DNA from: Trichoplax adhaerens
Taxonomy: Eukaryota; Placozoa; Uniplacotomia; Trichoplacea; Trichoplacidae
Assembly: GCF_000150275.1 (NCBI RefSeq)
Contig: NW_002060945.1
Span: 915,190-979,189, forward strand
Direction: 5' to 3'
Length of the DNA: 64,000 nt
Shown here piece by piece: positions 12,285 to 25,994 of this stretch. Numbering within the stretch: position 1 is the stretch's first letter; every line of letters begins with the position of its first letter. A program made the translations under genes and the position numbers. The notes below the pieces were generated by a model. The model saw only the letters and a program-made list of their open reading frames with translations, did no database searches and had not been told where the DNA came from.

Positions 12285-14596
12285 TTAGGTAAGCTAAAAA
12301 TATTTATAGAATTGATCGGTATACATAATTTACTTACGTTGTTTTGTAATGATTTCGCCATATCTACAAACTGTGGTCTTTGAGCGATATTATGCGACCA
12401 ACACATGTTGATAATTTTCTGTTTATTGTGATTAAAAATAATAACAGGTAGTATCAACTTAAGTATAACACTAAAAATTTCCTCATATTTATACATTTTT
12501 ACTAAAATAAATATTGTTAAATATTTTGTATCTTTCTACCTTTAATTTTGGTGGACAATTGATATGATTCAAACTCTGCTTACAACCATTTCCAATTTTC
12601 CATATAGTAACATCCTCTGGTTCGCCAGCAAATGGCCATTCAAATGCGACTAGTTCATAAAGTATAGTTCTACAATATATAAGAAAATTAAGAGTTAATG
12701 TATATATGTATTCTGTAATATAAATTTATTGATATACTCGCTCGTATAAGTTCTAAGATAAAAATGATAGCGTAAAAGCCTTTACCCAAAAGCATACATA
12801 TCGGAATAATATGTATAGGGCATGGACATGTTGAAATTCGGTGGATCAACAATCATTGTTCTCATTAATTCAGGACTAATATATGTTAAATGGCCATGTG
12901 GAATAATACTGGTGTTTTCACTACGATAAGATGTGCCATTATAAGTGCTATAATCTGTGATTGAAATTTTCACTTTTGATTCTAGAAAAATATTTCTAGA
13001 ACACAATTTGGTATGAACGATTCCTTTGGCATGTAAATAACCCATTCCGTGTGCAATCTGACGCGCAATTTGCAATTTAGTCTTCATCGATAATTTATCG
13101 TGGCGATGATGTGTGTGATGATATAATGAGTGTCCTTTACGCATGCTACAGTGAAAATAAGACATACTATATTACAATTTCAGAAGATTAAGAACGAGTA
13201 TCGTAGTTATATTTATGTAATTACAACATCATGTTTTTAATCATTTTCTGACGTGATCTACTCGTATACTGTATACCGTAATTCCACTCAAATTGGTTCG
13301 AAAAAATTATCATTAATATGTACACATATTAATAATTATAACAAACGATGAATACTAGAATGTCCATTTAATGTTTTACCTTGTAATAATTGCATAAAAT
13401 GGGGGTTCGAAGCAAGCTCCCATAAATAAAGAGATATTGTCATGGCGAATCATACTTAAAATAGATACTTCTTGCCATAAATCAGAAATTTCCTTCTTAT
13501 TTAAATTCTCTCTTGTATGAATCATAACTTCTCCATGCCATCGGCCTCTGATATAAGGTATTAGTCGCATTAGAAAAATATTAAATTACCCAAACGAATT
13601 ACAACGTTATCATATGAATACGAAACTAACTTGTAGATGGAACCTTTATAACCAGTTTTAAGTCGATCACCAAATTTTAGATCACAAAGAAGAACTAGCC
13701 ATTCTTTTAAGGATTCCTGCAGCATTAAAAGGAAATAATTGTATTAAAAGGAAATCTTTTACCACGCTTAGTTGTTAATATAGCAGCAATGCTACATAAT
13801 AAACGACATACGATGTATCATTAGCAAATTATTTAATTTTTAAAGAATGAAATTTTCTTGTAACCTTAAGTTCTTCAAATTGATCGTCGAAAGCGTCCCC
13901 TGATACCAAGTGTAATCGTTCATAATTGTTATGGCCATTATAGGGAGGAGATGAAACAGGAGTACCTAAGATTTAAAGCAATATTTTTCAACATCCAAGT
14001 TACAATCATCAGCTTTTAAGAATAGAATACAACACTCCTATCTTACCTTGATAACTAAATTGAGTATTATCCATAGGGAAATGGTGACCAGCACTTTGAG
14101 GCCATGTACTTGTGATAGAATGGCGGCGCTCCGATGGCGCTGGTGATGGTGGCATTAGAAATTGTGATGAATGCATTGGTAATGTATTTGGTGATGTAAC
14201 AAGGCCTGACAAGCTGTTAAAACTATCTGAGTAAAATGATGACGAATAAATAGACGATGCTGATGAGGGTAACAGCGAATCTTCATCATTTGTATACGAC
14301 GCTTGACTATGATATTGTACTGACTGCAAATCCGATTCATCGGCGGTACTGCCAAAGAAATTGGCATTTTTAACCCCTGGAGTGCAAATATTTGGATCGG
14401 AATGGCTATCACAATGCATTTCTAACCCAAATGTTGAAGTTTTGTCGCGACATAGCAAACTTTCATCCACGGTATGGCTTTGATTTAGTTCACTGAAATG
14501 ACATGAGTTACTGAATCGATCTTGTTGTTTTCGTAGATCTTCAGGTTGTGTCGACAAAATAATATCCCTGCTGGTTGTTTGTATTGTTGTAGTCAT
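12285..14596 (-). CDS. KSR: KSR-type pseudokinase (kinase suppressor of Ras)
   Basis: KSR scaffolds bind RAF, MEK and ERK and allosterically activate RAF. Minus-strand exons join in phase: 14596-14047, 13965-13865, 13716-13631, 13547-13380, 13145-12786, 12669-12540, 12418-12338 and probably a 9-base end 12293-12285, giving about 494 residues. The first 183 residues are a serine-rich linker with RRHSITS, a possible 14-3-3 or basophilic-kinase site. The kinase-like domain starts near ESLKEWLVLLCDLKFGDRL. It keeps the KSR signatures GRWHGEV, LFMGAC, AIITS, GMGYLHAKGIVH and DMYAFGTILYEL. Catalytic residues are lost: the VAIK position reads VMIH, the HRD-equivalent reads HTK (Asp to Lys) and DFG reads DYS. 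The C1 and CA1 regions are not found upstream. The start MTTTIQTTS directly follows a CTAATAG that could be an acceptor, so it may be an internal exon. If exon 12418-12338 is unspliced, the tail would instead end at about 12248. Confidence 0.87.
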
Positions 14597-17500
14597 ATCT
14601 ATTAGATAATATAGACAAAATTAATTGTAAACCAACGGAAATAAATGAACATAAACAATCATGGAGAGTAAGGGAGCATCCAATCAATCAAATATTTCAT
14701 ATCCCTAGGTATAAAACAAGACATGAAATGCTAAAAGAACTCTCTATTAAACGTTATGAGGTTATTTCTTCTCGTTTTATACCAAGGTCAATTGATGAAT
14801 ATAAATAAATGGCACTAAATGGAGTATTGTAATGTTTATTTATGTAAAAGTAAAATTGAAAGAAATTACTATAAATTCAATTTCTATTTGCAAATAACAA
14901 TTAAAATGTTCTAGGACCTTGATAATCAAAATTCAACGGCACTCTCATGTCTATCAATTTCAATAATATTTAAAAATAAATACGGTAACTCAAACTATTT
15001 TACCCCATCAAGATTTAAAATATTTATATTAGTCTCTCCTAAAGGAAAACTGCAGTAGCTTTTGGAAATTGCTTTGATATTTAGAACCCAAAAAATAAAA
15101 GAAGTGCTACATTTTTAAGTCTAATGTATAATATACATAAACACAGGAATTATAGCAAGTCAAGAATTGAGATTTTTTGTGCTAAAAATCTTCATGAATA
15201 TAAAAGTAAAATTAGCATTAAGAATTACTTATTTTACTATAATGATCTGAAAAAGTGAGTGTCGAATCTATGGTAAAGTACCCTATCCATTGATATTAAT
15301 TATCTGACTTCCATCGTGGAGCGTTACCAGTCCAAAGGATATTCCTTTCAGGAATTACTAATGTCAATCATCTTGATGCATTAGATGGCCTAACTGTCAC
15401 TAGTTATTTTAGTCTTCCGCTGAGAGATAAGAAGCTGACCAGATGGCAATTTCGGTGCAGTCTTTTACGTATAAAATATTAAAATTGTTTGAAAACTTTT
15501 TTCATCTAAAACAGATTCGCAGCGAATACCATTTAGGCTCATTTTGTTAGCTAGTGATAGTATTAGTTGATTACTACAGCTCAATGTTATAAATTTAAGT
15601 ACACACTTTCACATGTTATCGCGATTGCTTCGCCTAAAGTTAACCTTCATCCCTCGAAAATTCATATTACCATCTGTAAACATGTCAGATAAATTTCATA
15701 ATAAAGCATACCGATACCTTTTCTTTCCTTTAAAGTACTGAAAACGTTCTTAGCTTTTTAACCAAAATACGCGTAAGTAATGATAGAATAAGCTCACTTA
15801 AAGTGCCATAAAGTAACAATTCCCATCACGAACGATCGTAATTTACCGAGAAGGTTTTTAAGATGGTATAGCCAAAAATGATAAAATAATACCTTATCTG
15901 TAATCCTTTAAAGGTTCTGCGAGTAGTTTGTTTTCCAACTTGGATATTTTTTGCATTATTATCAAAACAAATGGAAGTTCGATTATAATTAGGAAATACA
16001 TTACGTGGCATCAAAGGACATCGACATAAGAGATCAATGTTGTGGGAAAAGAAAACATGACACGAAACAGACTGTTGATCTTCTAGTCAAGCATTCAATA
16101 CATGACATGATTTTCAAGGAAGATCTATCAAGAGGACTCTTAGATACATTTTTTATGCTGAACTTTCGATTTAAATCGTAATTATACGTTACTCCAAACA
16201 TTGTTGACTATTACCGCTAATTGTGAACGATCGCTTTCATGACGCTATCGGTAACTTTTGAAGTTTATAATAATTGAAAAAGCGCTGATATTGATTATGA
16301 CTTATCGCCTCTAATCGCAAATGACGGTATAATAATTGTAAGTAATCAAAGAAACTAGAATATGAGTTATTACTGTCTAGGTTGTAAAGATATGAATGTA
16401 AAATATAAGATTAAAAAAATAATTGATTGGTACAACGGTAGTCTCCGATACACTAGATAGTCGCAAAGAAAAAGTAGCATTTAACCTGAATAAATGCAAT
16501 GGGTTTTTACTCATGTCGAACAAGTTCTGATAATTATAATGATTACATTGTGCAAGACAATTTTATCCGTTAAGAATAGTAAAATTCTGAAAATACAACA
16601 TACAACAAAGAGGATGTGATACCTTCCTAAAATCAATGATTCAACATCCTAAGTATTGTCGCAGATCAATCCAATTTTTATGGCAAACGGTACTTATCAA
16701 GGCTTTAAAACGCCAGACTCGAATTAATTAGTACTTACTTTTCCAGAACAGTTATTCAATAAATGTTTTAGCTAATTTTTCTTGTCACCCAAGCAAAAAA
16801 TTTAAAATTTAATCTCTACTTCATCCTTCAATATATAACTCGAATAGGAGGACATTTAAACAATAAATGATACGTAGGTGGAATTAGAAAGAGACCATGA
16901 CAAAAAGATGCTGGAGGAAACTTCCAATAATATCATAATAACGGGCGACAGTTATACTAACAATAAAAGGACGTTTGTTTGTGGCTCACTAACTAATTTG
17001 ATATCCTGCTATTAATTCATTCCATCATTTAAGTGAGCAAGAGTTTGTTGATAAAAGTGCACCATGCCTTAGTTTGTTTTTATGCATTTTAATGACTACA
17101 CTTAATCGATCAAGAAATAAAAGAAAATGACTCCGATATAGAAAAAAACCTACGCATTGGTAGCTGTGGCGTATCATAAATTAGAATGAATCAGGTCAAA
17201 TTTTTTCCTTTGAATTCGCTTTTCTACAGCGGCTTCAAGACCCTAAACATATCTATACTCGCTCTATCTCTAGCCATAGTGTTATCGTACGCTATTACAA
17301 AATTTATCGTAGGCAGTAGGCATGAGATTATCATTATTAAAGATATGGAGGTGGCACAGCTGGCGTATATTGACTCTTAAATAAATATCATTACCAATGC
17401 ATCATTTTTCAATACCTTAATCACTTGCTATCGATCTATTCTCTATCAATACGGCATCAATTAATGTGTCTCTTTAAATTAAAATATATAGTTAGAACTA

Positions 17501-19574
17501 TCAATTGTATTAATTAGTGATCCTTTTGTTTTCATCTAATGAACAAGGAATAGACGTTGTTGATCGCTGTACAAAAGTAATGTAGTCCGCTATTTGGGGT
17601 AAAGGGCCAAAGTGGCGAGCCATAATAGACGGCTTGTCTCATTACTAAACAATATAATTAAATAAGACAGGAAAACTGTGTCGCTTACAATAAAAATCTT
17701 TAATTTGTGCTGTGTTTCTTCTTTTATAGTATTTTAAATAGAAAAAGTAAATATAAGCTCAAAAATACCCGAATGGAATTATTTTCTATAACAACGATCA
17801 GCCAAGACTGGCCAAGATAGAAATATAAAGTAATAATGCAAGGAAAAGGTCAAAGGTAGTCTACTTGGGACACTTGAATAATTGTAGTAAGAAGCGATAG
17901 TAATCATAATAAATCCAAGCCATCACAATTCAAAATATTCCTTGAAATTATGATTTTTAAGTCAATACGTGTAAACTATTAATGTTATCGTGACTTGATA
18001 TAGATTTTATAGCAAATACTAGCCGATATATCCAGTCATAAATCTGATGCTTATTATTGATGAGGATGACACTATCGATCATAACAAGTTCGGAACCTCC
18101 AAATATACATTACATCCATAATTTTAGGTCAATTCATTAGAAACTGATCAAAATAAGGTTAATATAACCCTGATTTCAACTGATTGGTGATTAATGATCT
18201 ATGATCTAGACATTATAGGTTACTAATAATAATATACAATCTAAAGTTGATGTTAAAGAGTGTAATATCGAATATTACAATCTACGAATAATACTTCTTA
18301 TCCTATCAATTTTAAGCAAGATGTCTACATGTAGTCAATGCAGAAAGGCTTGTTTGATCATTATATTATCCTGTAATATCATGCTAGTGATATCTACTTT
18401 TCAATCCGATATTTAGGTATTTAAATAAGTAATAAAGTCGATCATAATCTATAAGCAAACATAACACAATATTAGCTTTCTCAAGTAGTATTGCTAAATG
18501 TCTTGTACAGTATATTGTGACCAAAGGAATACCAGAACTAATTCTTATAATTGCAAGTGGTCTACAGTACAGACTCCTAAGATTTTAATAATGATAATTA
18601 ATTCCTAAATTGTGCAGTCTAAAAAGGAAGTAAATAATATACGATTTTAAAAATTACTAGTACTGATTGAGTGCTATAATATTACATCAAAGACTATTCC
18701 AGCGTAATATATGTATCTTCTTGAAATAACTTTCATTTAGACCATTTCTTATAAAACCTAACGATTGCCTGAACAAGATTCGGTAAATAAATCTATTTTT
18801 CTGTTCTTAATAGACAACTACCAACTCAGTATTGATATTGGCAAGCTTTTAAAAGTCACAAGTATTCCATAAAAGTAGAAAGTAAATTGTAAACTTCTAA
18901 TTTGCTTGAAAATAATAAATACATTTTATCAAATTGACTACATGTCTCTTTCTTAAAGCACGTGATTGCTTAATACTACTACTTGATTGAAGTAGATAAT
19001 TTCCTATCTGATATTTTGATGACAAAATGAATACGGTATTCAATCACTTTGTTACACTTCTTGCTAGGTATATAACAATATACGAGATGATCCATCCCCA
19101 TAAATCTGTATAAAATTATTATTATTGCTTATGTACAGATATAGACTGGACCGGAGTAAATTACGACATATAGAATCACTTTTTCTTTTACATTAAAAAT
19201 TGAACACAGGATGCCATTAAAAGCTACTCTAACCATTTGCTTTAGGTAGTATAATGAGACTTCAGGTGTCGATATTAGAGTATTGCCAATAGGTTATTTT
19301 TTACACTTGATAAAATTTTAGTATACTTAATTTAGACATCACAAATCATAAATCATTATCATTATTAAGAGACATAAAATTATAATCGAAAATAAGCCCA
19401 TAATTATTGCTTATCTAACAATTATCCCTGAATAATAACTACTTTAATGTATATAAAATAATTGCTAATTATACTGTAAGTATTACTGAATAGGTTTATG
19501 GATAAAAATATACCGTATAAAATTTATAGAATGTACCACATTAATTTTCTCCTCACTTGCAACTTAATATTTTT
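14597..19574. other. KSR upstream flank and start of the gene desert
   Basis: No gene is supported. Frames at 15826-16014 (minus) and 17186-17380 (plus, one hydrophobic stretch) show no homology. A minus-strand frame around 16060-15890 has somewhat coding-like composition and could be a missing 5' exon of KSR, but nothing in it matches CA1 or C1. A small hairpin AAAGGATATTCCTTT lies near 15333. Pentamer repeats are nearly absent (single copies near 18507 and 18564). Confidence 0.45.
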
Positions 19575-19740
19575 TATCAAACCAAAGAAAATAGACTATC
19601 AAGTAGCGTAATGCAGAATAAAATAGACAGCAATTATAATATACTTTGTCAAATTTCTTCTTATGTTTTAGTACTTTCCATCCAAATCAAAGAAAATAAA
19701 CTATTACCGTAATGCAAAGTAAAACAAATATCAACTTAAT
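19575..19740. repeat. Diverged tandem duplication, period about 105
   Basis: CCAAAGAAAATAGACTATCA at 19582 recurs as TCAAAGAAAATAAACTATTA at 19687, each followed by a CGTAATGCA-A-A-TAAAA block. Two copies only, with many differences. Confidence 0.55.
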
Positions 19741-22700
19741 AGTTGGGCAATCTTTTATTCTTGAATAAGTGTTATAATTATCGCCATCATCGTAATAAAT
19801 ATCTTGATGATTATGTCGCGTAGGATGTGAATAGACTCAATAGACTTTACCGAGAAGATATATTGCATTAGTCAATAGAAGAGATTAGCTTCAAATTTAA
19901 ATTCATGCATGCAGGCATTGTAGTTAAATAATAATTAGCATTAAGGCTGATTTTAATACTTATAGATAGACATAAATATAAATTAATCGTCCATGATTGA
20001 TTAATGATTATGTTATGAAACTAGAAATGATCGTATATTTACTATTAATAATTCGAAACAAAAATCCATTCAAAATGTAATGATTATTCCGTCATGTACT
20101 ATAATTGTATAAATAAATAATTATTGCCACACGTAAGTTAGTAGTGGGAAGTTCCTTCTATAGCATAACTTTATATGAGAGCAACCCATCTGTTCCAATT
20201 ATCTATTCCTTTCTGTTTGTAAACAAATTTTTGATGAAAATCTGATATATATGAGACCTACACGAGATCTGAGAACAAATTTTTAAACATCGTGCTAACA
20301 TCACGTTGGTCTTAAAAAGTTATCAGAAAAAAGCGGCTTGACTAATACATGAAATTATCACATACGTGTACAAGTTATATTAATTATTGTTGACTCCAAA
20401 TTTTCTAATTATGGCCATAAATCATAGTGAATTTACAGAAAATGCTTAATATAGCTGTAGATATCAAAATACGGTAGTCAATTTGGTATCATAGAAATTG
20501 TATAAACCTTTCTCTTTACTATTCTTTCATGTCTGCATTTGAAAGAGATAGATAATTATAAGTAAATATTAGAGCCGAAATGTCCTATTTTAATCTTAAA
20601 AATTGTATAATTGACTGAAATCTAGTGTATCATATTTCGAAAAAATGATTGCTAATAGCCTATAAAATTACTGTACAAGTAAATCTGCTTTGAGCCATTA
20701 TTATGTTGAAATTGTAGCAATCGTTTCTCCATGGTATTTATATAAATGTTGTAGAGATTTAAATAATCCGACTATTCTATGAAATAGCTAGTATTTCTAT
20801 ATTAGCTGTGCTGTCACTCAATCGCGACTAATGGGCAGTTTGCAAAATGACCGATTTCGCATACGGTCACGTTCATATATACTATACGAATTTGCTTTTT
20901 AGTTGATCATATCAATATCATTAATTTAATTCTTATTGAAATCTTTTCATATTTAGAAGTAACTGCAATCTAATCGTGGTTAATTCTACCAATACTTCAG
21001 TCCTGCACTATATTCCTCATATACACACAGTATGATAGGCAAATAAAGTTTTAATACTGTGCTGCTGGGTATAAAATATAAGCATATACAATAAAGATAA
21101 TAGCTAAAATTAATTGTTGGGTGTGTACGCATATCTTCATTTATTATTAACTAAGGCACTATAGTTGCTTTAAAATTTTTAAAAGAAATAAAAGCATAAT
21201 CTTAGATTGATCATTAAATTAATCTTAACTCATGCAGTCTGATCTACACAATCTTTGCAAAGCGTGCAGAAGTAACGGATATATTATGTTTCTCCAAGGA
21301 ATCGCTTACTACTTACTAGCTAGTACTGTAATTAAGATTAAATATAATTTAAAGAATTTTTATTACTGAAAATTTTCATATTCTGTTGTAGAAGGCAAAG
21401 ACTTTTATTCTAATTTATAATAGTATATTATCGATTATATACCGATGTAAAATAGTGTGTTAGCGTATTGAACTGATTTTAACAAATGCGAAAATAACTA
21501 GATAAAAATTTAACTTTTACTAAATCTCTCCTCATTTTTACAACGTGATACTGGAAAACTATTAATCTTTATAGATACATGATTATGATTAAATGCAGTT
21601 CATTGATTAAGTGAGAGTCTTACTGCAGTAGTATTGGGTATATAGTAATAATAGAAACATAATTGAAGTGTCTTATTTGTTAAATAAGAAATATACTAAG
21701 CTAATATTGGATATAGCAAGGGATTACCAAAAATGAAACTTTCATTCTTAAAGTCAAATCTTTAGTAGCTCTAATAATGGGATGTAATGATTAAGAGCGG
21801 CTTACTGAACAAATGAGGACCCTACTAAACTTAATTTATACATTTAAGGTACAGTACACTAAGAATACGATCATGATTAAAATAATGTACTGATAAAAGA
21901 GAACTTTCTATACTAAATTTGAAAGCCCAGGATATAAAAAGGGCACAATCACTATTGAAGCAGTTCAATAATAAAATGAGAATCTTGCTATAAGAAATTA
22001 AGTATTATCTTTCAACAATATATGGCGGTAGACCATCAAAGGAAAGAATTATACCAGTATATTGAGTTTCATAACCCTCGGCATACTATCCACTAATTAA
22101 TGAAGTAAGGAACTGAAACTGAGAATTCTTGTGGGTAGGAAAGTATAATTGTGAACGTGAACTATACGATTCATTGTGAGTCTAAGGATATGGTGCAGAC
22201 GATATTTTTGTTACCGGTAATTTCTCCTGACAACCATTAGACAATATTCTTTCAATCAATATTTTCGCCGTATATAAACGTATTTAATTAAGATTACCTA
22301 ATTACCGCACTTGTAAGTCAGACCTATTAAAATTGCGCTTTTATCTTGGATACAGGATAATAAACTAAATAATTTGCTATGAAATCTAGTCGTATACTAA
22401 TATAACCCTACGATAATGGCAGCAGTGTGAGATTGATTTTAGCTTGTTTGCAAATAACATTTCTACGTGCCAATTGACGTAAATCATGATAGTCAATCAT
22501 TTATAATTGAATAATTCTAGTATATTACGATATCTTGGTGTGTCAGTTTAGCTACAAGATTAAGTAAACGCATTAAGTACGATCTATGGGTCTATTAAGC
22601 ATGATATTAGAAGACAGTGGCATCAATCTAACTTGGTTGGGCTATACGATGCAAAGGATAATATAATATCGTGACTTTAATTTCGAAATGAGGTTTAGGA

Positions 22701-23650
22701 GCCCCAAATAGACATTAGAAATATCTGTCTTCTATTTTCCCTTATTGTACATACTCGTATACACTTAGACAATGCTGACAATAATAATAATTTGATCAAA
22801 GTCACCTACCCACAAACAACAATCAACTATATTATCGAAATCAATTTATAACATCAAGCGAAATCGTGCATGAATAATAAATTAAACTTCATATCATGTT
22901 CATGGTACCTTGAATAATAAATCTGTAGCTTATTTTTGTACAGCACGTATGATACTATTCCATAAGGTTGTATAATACTACCTTTTGTAATATCTATCAT
23001 TATATTGTCACTTCTAAATGTCATTTCGGACTGAATTAATTGCATATTCCTTTCTACTTTGAAGTCATATAGGTACTTCTGTCCTCACTGTCATTTTGCA
23101 TTTCTAAAATATTACGGATGTCTTAATAAAAGTTGCCTAGAATCTTTACTATTCACAATGGATATCCTGTTTTCTAAAGTTACGGGCATATCCTTATGAT
23201 TTACTTGGCAATAATTCTTTACAATCGACACAAAATAGACGACGGAAATGTCGATCATTTATTACGGTACCATATCGAAAAAGGCTACATTGCTGTAGCC
23301 TATACTGATTGAATATTGTTGATGATTGTCTATATCAAAAATAGGTATCCAAACGCGTAAATTAAAGATTGTATCGTTGAAAGGAAAAAATAGAATTAAT
23401 TCTTTTCTCTTTCATTTTACCTTACAGCATGACAGTAAAACATAGCCAACAGGGCCATCTTATTCTACAACGATATACCCATTCTACATTCTAGCCTAAG
23501 AAATAGCAACTATGGTTCACCATCCCTTCATTTTGTCAGGCCCAGTGGTAAATTAATTGTGTTCTATTTCTTGAAAATAGTTCAATGTCATTAATAAAGA
23601 AGTACCAATTTTAGTAAACAAGCTGCCATGAGGCGCTAAATACTGCACGC
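19741..23650. other. Gene desert, nothing recognised
   Basis: AT-rich with dense stops. The frame 22854-23045 (minus) shows no homology. A perfect 8-base hairpin, AGGCTACA-TTGC-TGTAGCCT, lies at 23282-23301. Confidence 0.45.
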
Positions 23651-24115
23651 GAGAAAATCTGATTTTCGATTATATCTATTTCTTTTGCTAAATATACTCG
23701 TAATATATGGTATAGAATAATAACATGAAGCATAAGTACACGAAAGATTCTGATTTCTAATTCTTGATCGCATTCATATCTTTTACGAAATGTGCTCATA
23801 ACATACATTTAATTTACCGTGTATAACATTCTAATACAAATTACTAAATACAGCAAAGATTCTGATTTTCAGTTCTTGATTCTGTCAATTGTTTTTACAT
23901 CATATTCTTATAACTTATAGAACAATCGAATATAAACCACTATACGCACGAAAGATTCTTATTTTTTGTTCTTAGTTTTATCGATTGCTTTTACAAAATG
24001 TGCTCATAATTTACGATATATGGCAGTCTGATATACTAACTATATACACGAAAAATTCTGGTTTTCGATTCCTGATTCTATCGATTTTCTGTAAAAATAT
24101 ACCGTACTTATAACC
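23651..24115. repeat. Diverged minisatellite, five copies of about 90-112 bases
   Basis: A unit of form (C)ACGAAAGATTCTGATTTTCGATTCTTGATT .. TATCGATTGCTTTTAC .. TGCTCATAA recurs. The AAAGATT landmark falls at about 23654, 23743, 23855, 23951 and 24051. Copies differ by roughly 15-30 percent and by indels, so the array is old. The small frames at 23611-23808 (minus) are made of this repeat. Confidence 0.7.
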
Positions 24116-25783
24116 GTCTAAATTATAACATAAGAGCATTTTCCTATATTAATTTTAATCTTGAAAATTCTAGACTAGTGCACGTATCTAGCTGATATTT
24201 CTACTTCATGCCGATAAAAGTGTACGAAGTGAGAGTGCTCGTTATAGTTGATATTAAAATACGAAAAATACGTATAGAGTATGAGCTCTTGACTTCGAGA
24301 TTTAGAGGATATTTATTTACTTTCTGTATTATATAACGTAAAGAACTATCTATGGCCGGATCGATATTTTTAACATGAGTGTTTTTTGCCATTAACTTTC
24401 CAATCGATATCAATCTTAGTCGATATTTTAAAGTGATATCGATATACAATTCATAACTTTATGAGTTTGTTTAGATATTTTATCTTAATAGCAGTCTTGA
24501 TAAACTAGTTTTTTAAGTCAATTTATAATCATCTTTATATTTACATTATGCTAGATTGACCCTTTAAACCTGCATCAGTTTTGGAATTAATTTTAAGCCT
24601 CTTTATACAGTAGATATTTTCAAATTTTATATCGATCTTAACAGGCTCTCTAATCCTGTATTCATTGATGTTTGAATTGATTTAGTTTAAGGTCTCATTG
24701 ATGGCTATATTAGTATTTCCTATTCATATAGCTCAGAACGAATTTATTGTGTTATAATATTTCAATATTTTAACTTAAGGTACTTCAAATTCCTTCATAG
24801 ATTTTTTTTTCAAACGGAAAGCTGTAGCCATCTTGACAAGCTTTCTAATGGAATTTCAATAAAATTTTAAAGTTTCTTTCTACTTGCTTTCATGCTACTA
24901 CCCATTTCTTAGTCCATATTCTATGAAATCGACTATAGGGCCCACTATTATTCAGTTATTTGTTACGCCATAATGAATTTAAATGATAACTAGTACCGAT
25001 AATAGATTCTTTTCGTACTTATCATTGTAGAAATATTGTATAACAGAAAAATTTCATTATCCTATTTTAGCATAGCAGAAATTCATTGACTTACCTTTGA
25101 TGACACTACTAAAAAATGGAATTTTCTCACATTCAGTGGACATGCATTCAGAACATTTTCGATGATATTTTTTCCTGTTTACATTTGATTGAAAATGTCA
25201 GGGAGATAGCATTACTTCAATGTGCATGTAATTAGTTACCCCTCATAACTTATTAATAACGAAGAAATAGAATAAGCTAAAAATAAATGAAAATTTTCTT
25301 AATTTCATACATAATTATTACAGTGATTAAATCGTAGGCATTCGATACGGTGATACAATCAAACACACCAACATGAACAGAACGAGTATGAATTATATAG
25401 TCTGCGGCTTCATTAGTTTATACTCGATCAACAATAACGGTATCAGCATTGCAAATCTTAATATTTGTTTACAAGCAGATCTACACTCAACGCCTACAGC
25501 AAATTTTAGATCACTTGATGGATCAATTCTTTCCGTTATCCATTAATAAAATAACGTGAAAAGGATACAAATTATATCGGTGAGTCTAGTTTACTGTTGC
25601 CTAAGCAAATAGGACTGATATAATGAGCTTTTAAACTTCTTTTAATGAAGCTTACGATAGATCGTGGCAAGGGTAAAGGAGTTAAATTTCTACTGACTCA
25701 TCTAACTCTACAGTGGGTTCAAATAGTTCTATCCAATTATTTCATATTGGTGCTTTGGTTAACTAGTTCCTTCAATTAGCACA
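24116..25783. other. Gene desert, nothing recognised
   Basis: AT-rich, no supported gene. The 82-codon minus frame 24449-24201 has no recognisable homology. A YY1-like GCCATCTTG occurs at 24828-24836 but no gene start is apparent beside it. Confidence 0.4.
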
Positions 25784-25994
25784 AATAGATCAATTGATTA
25801 AAACTAGGCGAATTTGAATACATCCACCTTAAAAAAATGACTGTTATCGCATTAAACAGAGATTTACTGTGGTGCTACTCCGCAATATTCAATAGATCAA
25901 TTAGTTACAACTAGGCGAATTGGAATACATCCACTTTTAAAAAAATGACTGTTATTGCATTAAATAGAGATTTACTGTGGCGCTACTCCGCAAT
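25784..25994. repeat. Well-preserved tandem duplication, period 107-108
   Basis: Two adjacent copies, 25784-25890 and 25891-25994, share AATAGATCAATT, CTAGGCGAATT, AATACATCCAC, AAAAAAATGACTGTTAT, GCATTAAA and CTACTCCGCAAT. They differ at about ten positions, so this is one of the younger duplications in the desert. Confidence 0.85.

Noticed and set aside
14155-14412. 85-codon minus frame inside the KSR first exon
   Set aside because: Alternative frame of the serine-rich coding exon, with no independent support.
15826-16060. Minus-strand frame around MPRNVFPNYNRTS as a KSR 5' exon
   Set aside because: No match to CA1, coiled-coil or C1 regions of KSR and no convincing acceptor; kept only as a remark.
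17186-17380. 64-codon plus frame with a hydrophobic segment
   Set aside because: Length is within chance for this composition and no homology or exon context is visible.
23651-24115. CRISPR-like array
   Set aside because: Copies are diverged, spacing is irregular, repeats are not short and identical with unique spacers, and the genome is eukaryotic.
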